DNA from: Porphyra umbilicalis
Lineage: Eukaryota; Rhodophyta; Bangiophyceae; Bangiales; Bangiaceae
Length of the DNA: 43,348 nt
Assembly: GCA_002049455.2 (NCBI GenBank)
Contig: KV919234.1
Span: forward strand, 1 to 43,348
Direction of reading: 5' to 3'
Shown in pieces: positions 39,781 to 43,348 of this stretch. The notes under the pieces were generated by a model, which saw only the letters and a program-made list of their open reading frames with translations, was not told the DNA's origin and made no database searches. Position numbers and translations under genes: made by a program. The first letter of the stretch is position 1. Every line of letters starts with the position of its first letter.

Positions 39781-40672
39781 AGGCTGTGCAGGCGACATCG
39801 ACGGCCGCCACGGCAAAGCGCAAGGAAAGGGTCGGTCGTTGTGCTGCGGCCCGCGCTCGTAGGGGGGAGGGGGGGGTGTCGGGTCGTCCGGCTCGCGCGG
39901 CCGCGCAGCGCACGTCGGCCAAGGCCCGCTCCCCTCCCCCTCCTGTCGCGGTTGTCGGGGGTGCGCGCAGCGGCGTGGCGCACTTTCGCTGCCGCGCCAG
40001 CGCACCCTCCTTCTGCTGTGGCGCTGGGCAGCACTGGCGGCCGCACCGCGGCGCGGCTGCCGTTGAGTGGTTGTGGGGGGGGCGCCGACACTCTTCTCCC
40101 CCGCCGCCGCTGCGGCCAGCAGGGCGCCGACAGCCCCAAGCGGCAGTACGTCATGGGTGGCAGAAGGACAAACTGGGAGTGGCAGGGGGGAGGGTCAAGG
40201 AGGGACTTTTAAGCGGACGGGGCATGGGGCGACATAGTGTGGGGGTGCGAGGAGGGGGGAGGGCGGGGAGGGCGACCTGGACCGACCCTGGCACTGTCGT
40301 CTCAAATTTCGTTTCAAACAGCGAGCATAAAACCTAGAATGAGGCTTCCTGCAGTAACAGAAGCCGCTGCGGCTTAGTGGGAAAAAACCACGCTCGTGAC
40401 CATGGGGTCACGAGTTCAAATCAGCAGTGCAAAAGCCATTGGCTTGTAAACTGGTGCACCTCCCGGGGTGAGCAACACCTCCCAACTCCAAGGACCACGG
40501 ACGCTAAGGTTAAGACATACTAAGGAAATGGCTTGTTATTCGCAATGAATGCTCCCTTGCCTACGGGCACTGCCGGAATTTCCGGATTGGGTTCTCCAGG
40601 CTTTGCCTGGCTAGGCGTTAGCTCCTTAGTTCTAAACTCGCAGCGCCGTAGTAATTCGTGGTTTATCCCTGA
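39781..40672. other. Intergenic with a SINE-like stretch
   Basis: GC-rich DNA at 39,790-40,300 is open on both strands without recognisable protein. The lower-GC part at 40,320-40,670 holds a possible tRNA-derived repeat (40366-40425) and short hairpins near 40,572-40,612. Confidence 0.35.
40366..40425 (+). repeat. Possible tRNA-derived (SINE-like) pol III promoter
   Basis: A box-A-like GGCTTAGTGG (40371-40380) is followed at tRNA-like spacing by a box-B-like GAGTTCAAATC (about 40412-40422). Between them is a perfect 9-bp hairpin, CTCGTGACC/GGTCACGAG. The T-stem does not pair, so it is not a functional tRNA. Confidence 0.25.
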
Positions 40673-41608
40673 ATGAAATTCAGGTGGAGTTGGGTCGCAC
40701 TTCCAGAGGACAACGTCCTCCGCTGTCTTTTTCTTTTCTTTCAACGTATCCCGCCCCCCCCCCCCGCCTCGGTTGCGGGCTGCACCAAGACGGCTGTGCG
40801 CGACAGGGGAGACTTTGTGGCGGCAGGTGGAGAGGGTGCCGACGCGGCGTCGCCCCCTCCCGCCGCCGCCCACATATTGGCGGTGGCCGCCAGCGCGGCG
40901 ATTCTCCGCGGCGTGGCGGCCGGCAGCGGCGACGACTGTGGCCGTGCGCACGATGACGAGCGGGGCTGGCTTGCCCGTCGCCGCCGCCGCCGTCGCCGCC
41001 TATTGGGAGACTACGCGGGGTCGGGGACTGCGTGGGGCGGTGTGGCGCGCTGCGCCGGCCGTCGCGACCCCGTCGGCCGCGTCGGCCGCCGCAGCCGCTG
41101 CGCTCGCCGCCGCCGCAGCCGCCGCCGCAGCCGCCGCCGCCTCCGCCGCAGCCGCCGTAGCCGTAGCAGCCGCCGCAGCCGCCGCCGCAGCCGCCGCCGC
41201 CTCCGCCGCAGCCGCCGTAGCCGTAGCAGCCGCCGCAGCCGCCGCAGCCGCCGCAGCCGCCGCCGCAGCCGCCGCCGCCGCACAGCGTGGGCAGTTCGGC
41301 GGTTGCCGGAGGGAGGACGCCACAGCGTCCCCCCCACGGCGATCGCGCCGCGCCGCAGGCGCCTGCCGGTGGCCGCGCGGCGGCACTCCGGTTGGCGCCC
41401 GTGACGGCCGTGGCCGCGGTGGCGGCGGCAGCGGTCAAAGCTCCGCCTGGCGGCAGCGGAGGCAGCACGCTCGCTCGCCCGAGCAGAGGTCACCTTCCGC
41501 CGAGAGCACCGGCCAGAAGTCACCCCGCGTCGCGACCACCGGCGGTCGCCGCGGTGCGACGGCACCGGCAGACGCACCATAGACTGTCATGCGTCTGGGA
41601 GGGGTTGC
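40673..41608 (+). other. GC-rich region, possibly 5' coding part of a spliced gene
   Basis: Open in two plus-strand frames through a polyalanine- or polyarginine-coding minisatellite. The last 200 bp in one frame read helix-like (KLRLAAAEAARSLARAEVTF, then REHRPEVTPRRDHRRSP). That frame is in phase with the downstream exon (42037-42246) if a GTATGT donor at 41609 is used. No family recognised and the true frame is uncertain. Confidence 0.25.
41101..41282 (+). repeat. 60-bp minisatellite, about 2.5-3 units
   Basis: Successive 60-bp blocks starting at 41101 and 41161 share CCGCCGCCTCCGCCGCAGCC and GCCGTAGCCGTAGCAG; a third truncated unit follows at 41221. In one frame it encodes nearly pure Ala/Val. 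Confidence 0.7.
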
Positions 41609-41743
41609 GTATGTTGTGAAAAAAAGCACTGCGGATAGGTCTTTTCACGGCGCTTCTCGATACAGAGCGGTCATGGGAGCAGCCTCCATTAGTTTTTTGT
41701 ACAGTTGCGTGAGGACCCCCTCTTTGGCATCACTTTTTCAGTG
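41589..41743 (+). repeat. 155-bp exact direct repeat, copy 1
   Basis: Identical to 41921-42075. Each copy contains a GTATGT donor-like site and a TTTTTTGTACAG acceptor-like site 96 bp apart. Confidence 0.9.
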
Positions 41744-41920
41744 CACGTCTATAAAGTCGAGCCGTCGCTCAACGGCCGGTGCGTGGCACGTCTGTGAGTT
41801 TCGCATATGCACGCGATGCTCCTTTGCGAGTCCTATCCGATGCCACAGCCCAAAACAGGCAGTTTGACAAGCTGAAGCGTCGCCAACGCGTTTTTCGTAG
41901 GCTCCGAACCATTGAAATTG

Positions 41921-42075
41921 ATGCGTCTGGGAGGGGTTGCGTATGTTGTGAAAAAAAGCACTGCGGATAGGTCTTTTCACGGCGCTTCTCGATACAGAGC
42001 GGTCATGGGAGCAGCCTCCATTAGTTTTTTGTACAGTTGCGTGAGGACCCCCTCTTTGGCATCACTTTTTCAGTG
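41921..42075 (+). repeat. 155-bp exact direct repeat, copy 2
   Basis: Second copy, 332 bp downstream of the first. It leads into the open exon-like stretch that ends at 42246. Confidence 0.9.
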
Positions 42076-42246
42076 TACGAAGGCGATTATGAGTCGCCAC
42101 TCGACGACCTCGACGAGGCGGCGCTGTTTGGGCAGGTCGTGCGGGTGGTGGCCGCCCATAGGGAGCCCGCCGTGTCGGGGGGTCGTCGGGGGGGGAACGC
42201 GTCACCGCCGAAGCGCTCGGCGCCGCTGCCGGAGGGGGGGGCGTGA
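42037..42246 (+). CDS. Probable 3' exon of an unidentified spliced gene
   Basis: Directly after TTTTTTGTACAG the frame reads LREDPLFGITFSVYEGDYES, then PLDDLDEAALFGQVVRVVAA, then a Gly/Arg/Ser-rich tail to a TGA at 42244. There is no ATG and a stop lies just upstream in frame, as expected for an exon. The acidic-hydrophobic pattern looks like genuine protein. The first repeat copy has the same exon start but diverges after SV into a short tail with an early stop. No family recognised. Confidence 0.35.
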   Translation: MREDPLFGITFSVYEGDYESPLDDLDEAALFGQVVRVVAAHREPAVSGGRRGGNASPPKRSAPLPEGGA

Positions 42247-42715
42247 GCGGGGGGGCGGCGGGGGGGCCCGCCGCGCCTGCCCCCACAGGCGAGATGTTTT
42301 TTGAATGCAACGGACCTTTGTCCAAAAGACCGAGGCTGACGATCATACGAGCGGCTTCTATACGGCTGTCGGAACGCGTCGGGTGTTGTAAGCGTCTACA
42401 GGGAATCCACAAAAGCGCACAAAGGTGGGGAAGTACAAGCACAACGGACATGGTGGGAGACTTGGGATGGCCAGGGGGAGGGACAGAGTGGAATGCTGAA
42501 GGCGCTGGGGAGCAGCGAGCTAGAGTGCGTGCAGGTGCCGGAGCGCCGGTCGTCGTTGCCTTGTCGCACCAACAACCACACCGCAGCATCTCCTCGTCTC
42601 AAGAGTTGATAGTGCAATTTGGGTACACAACTACGCGTATGATCCGGAGACGACAGAGGCGCCACCAAACTGACCGCCCACCACCAGACATAACCCCGCT
42701 GCCGACGACCCGATG
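42247..42715. other. Intergenic, nothing recognised
   Basis: Moderate GC. No gene or repeat recognised between the exon-like stretch and iteron copy B. Confidence 0.4.
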
Positions 42716-42836
42716 ATCGACACTTTCACCCAGTGATCGACACTTTCACCCAGTGAACGACATTTTAACCCAGTGACCGACACTTTAACCCAATGACCGA
42801 CACGTTTAACCCAGTGATCGACACTTTGACCGATGG
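42716..42836 (+). promoter_or_regulatory. 20-bp iteron array, copy B
   Basis: Six units close to ATCGACACTTTCACCCAGTG or ACCGACACTTTAACCCAGTG, one of them 21 bp long. Confidence 0.7.
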
Positions 42837-43156
42837 TACCGAACTTGAGGCGGGTTGTAGACCACTGTGAAATTGTATTTAAGACTGCGCGGGCGGCTGC
42901 TTTTCAATTGGCGCGACTCGACGCAACTACCGATCCGACGGCAGCAACCGCGACGGTGTCGCCTGGCCAAAGCGCGAGTCGGCGCTCTCACACTCGTGCC
43001 CGGCGGTGGTGGAGGTGGAGACGCGCGCCTCGTGTTGGTGGGTGTCGGTGGGTGTCGGTGGGTGTCGGTGGGTGTCGGCGTTGGGCCTGGCCGCCACCGA
43101 GCGCCCGAATGCGGGTTTTGGTCGTTCCCGAGACGGCCGCCCCGTACTCTCGGATG

Positions 43157-43290
43157 CCTCAATGTCCTCATTGTCCCCATTGTCCTCCTTGTCCTCCTTG
43201 TCCGTTTTCTTCAATTTCCTCATTGTCCTCATTGTCTGTTTCCTCATTGTCCACATTGTCCTGGTGTTTCCTCATCGTCCTCATTGTCCC
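43157..43290 (+). repeat. TCATTGTCC-type simple array, copy B
   Basis: Tandem TCCTCATTGTCC-like units matching the array of copy A, followed by a C run near 43,290-43,305. Confidence 0.75.
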
Positions 43291-43348
43291 CGCCCCCCCC
43301 CCCCCTCACCAGGTATGGTGGGGGTCTCTAGTGCAGCGGCGCCGCGAG

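Larger units (their letters stand above)
42716..43290 (+). mobile_element. Iteron-bearing element, short copy (B)
   Basis: Six iterons (42716-42836), the conserved core (42837-42949, TATTTAAG at 42876-42883), a GGTGTCGGTG tandem run (about 43037-43080), the CCGCCACCGAGCGCCC block and a TCATTGTCC-type array. It has the same module order as 37828-39780 but lacks about 1.4 kb including the small gene, so it is probably an internal deletion derivative. Confidence 0.5.

Noticed and set aside
40366..40425. A functional tRNA gene
   Set aside because: Box A- and B-like motifs exist, but the T-stem and acceptor stem do not pair.
37828..42836. The two iteron copies as the LTRs of one retrotransposon
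   Set aside because: The copies differ by a 1.4-kb internal segment. No PBS, gag or pol lies between them, and no TG...CA ends were seen.

Overview
This window looks like a piece of a nuclear genome from a very GC-rich, intron-poor eukaryote. The GC-saturated Ala/Pro/Gly-rich genes, the piggyBac-type and CENP-B-type transposases, the LTR element and the absence of bacterial operon structure fit a bangiophycean red alga (Porphyra/Pyropia type). That assignment is inference; another GC-rich alga is possible.

Left third (1-13,950): almost entirely mobile DNA. A Ty3-like LTR retrotransposon lies on the minus strand: the start of pro at the window edge, a broken gag, a primer-binding site and a probable LTR. 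It has inserted into the DNA-binding domain of a CENP-B/Tc5-like transposase gene. Next come two TA-flanked MITEs (5984-6366 and 13664-13899), an 887-bp inverted-repeat element, several foldback hairpins, and a piggyBac-family transposase whose reading frame is intact except for one amber codon directly after the second catalytic Asp.

Centre (14,345-22,168, plus strand): the main host locus. An acidic N-terminal region is followed by an FG-repeat nucleoporin-like region with about thirty FG dipeptides, a short unassigned globular segment, a lysine-rich patch and a long Ala/Pro linker. The locus ends in a ZC3HC1/NIPA/Pml39-type C3HC module. The reading frame changes only at or near G or C homopolymers, so this may be a single gene of about 2,600 codons: an FG nucleoporin fused to a nuclear-basket zinc-finger protein. 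This is the most interesting system in the window.

Right of it: a minus-strand gene for an Ldh2-family malate/L-lactate dehydrogenase-like oxidoreductase with an N-terminal extension (24,815-26,269). The normally catalytic His position appears to be Gln. A homopolymer-broken hypothetical gene follows at 30,942-31,979.

Right quarter (33,400-43,348): accessory DNA with minisatellites, a 273-bp dispersed repeat, two unrecognised minus-strand genes (35,363-36,322 and 36,734-37,633), and two copies of an undescribed iteron-bearing element (37,828-39,780 and 42,716-43,290). Each copy has a 20-bp iteron array, a TATA-like core and a terminal TCATTGTCC-type array. The longer copy carries a small plus-strand gene. 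Near 41.6-42.2 kb an exact 155-bp duplication spans a candidate intron and parts of both neighbouring exons.
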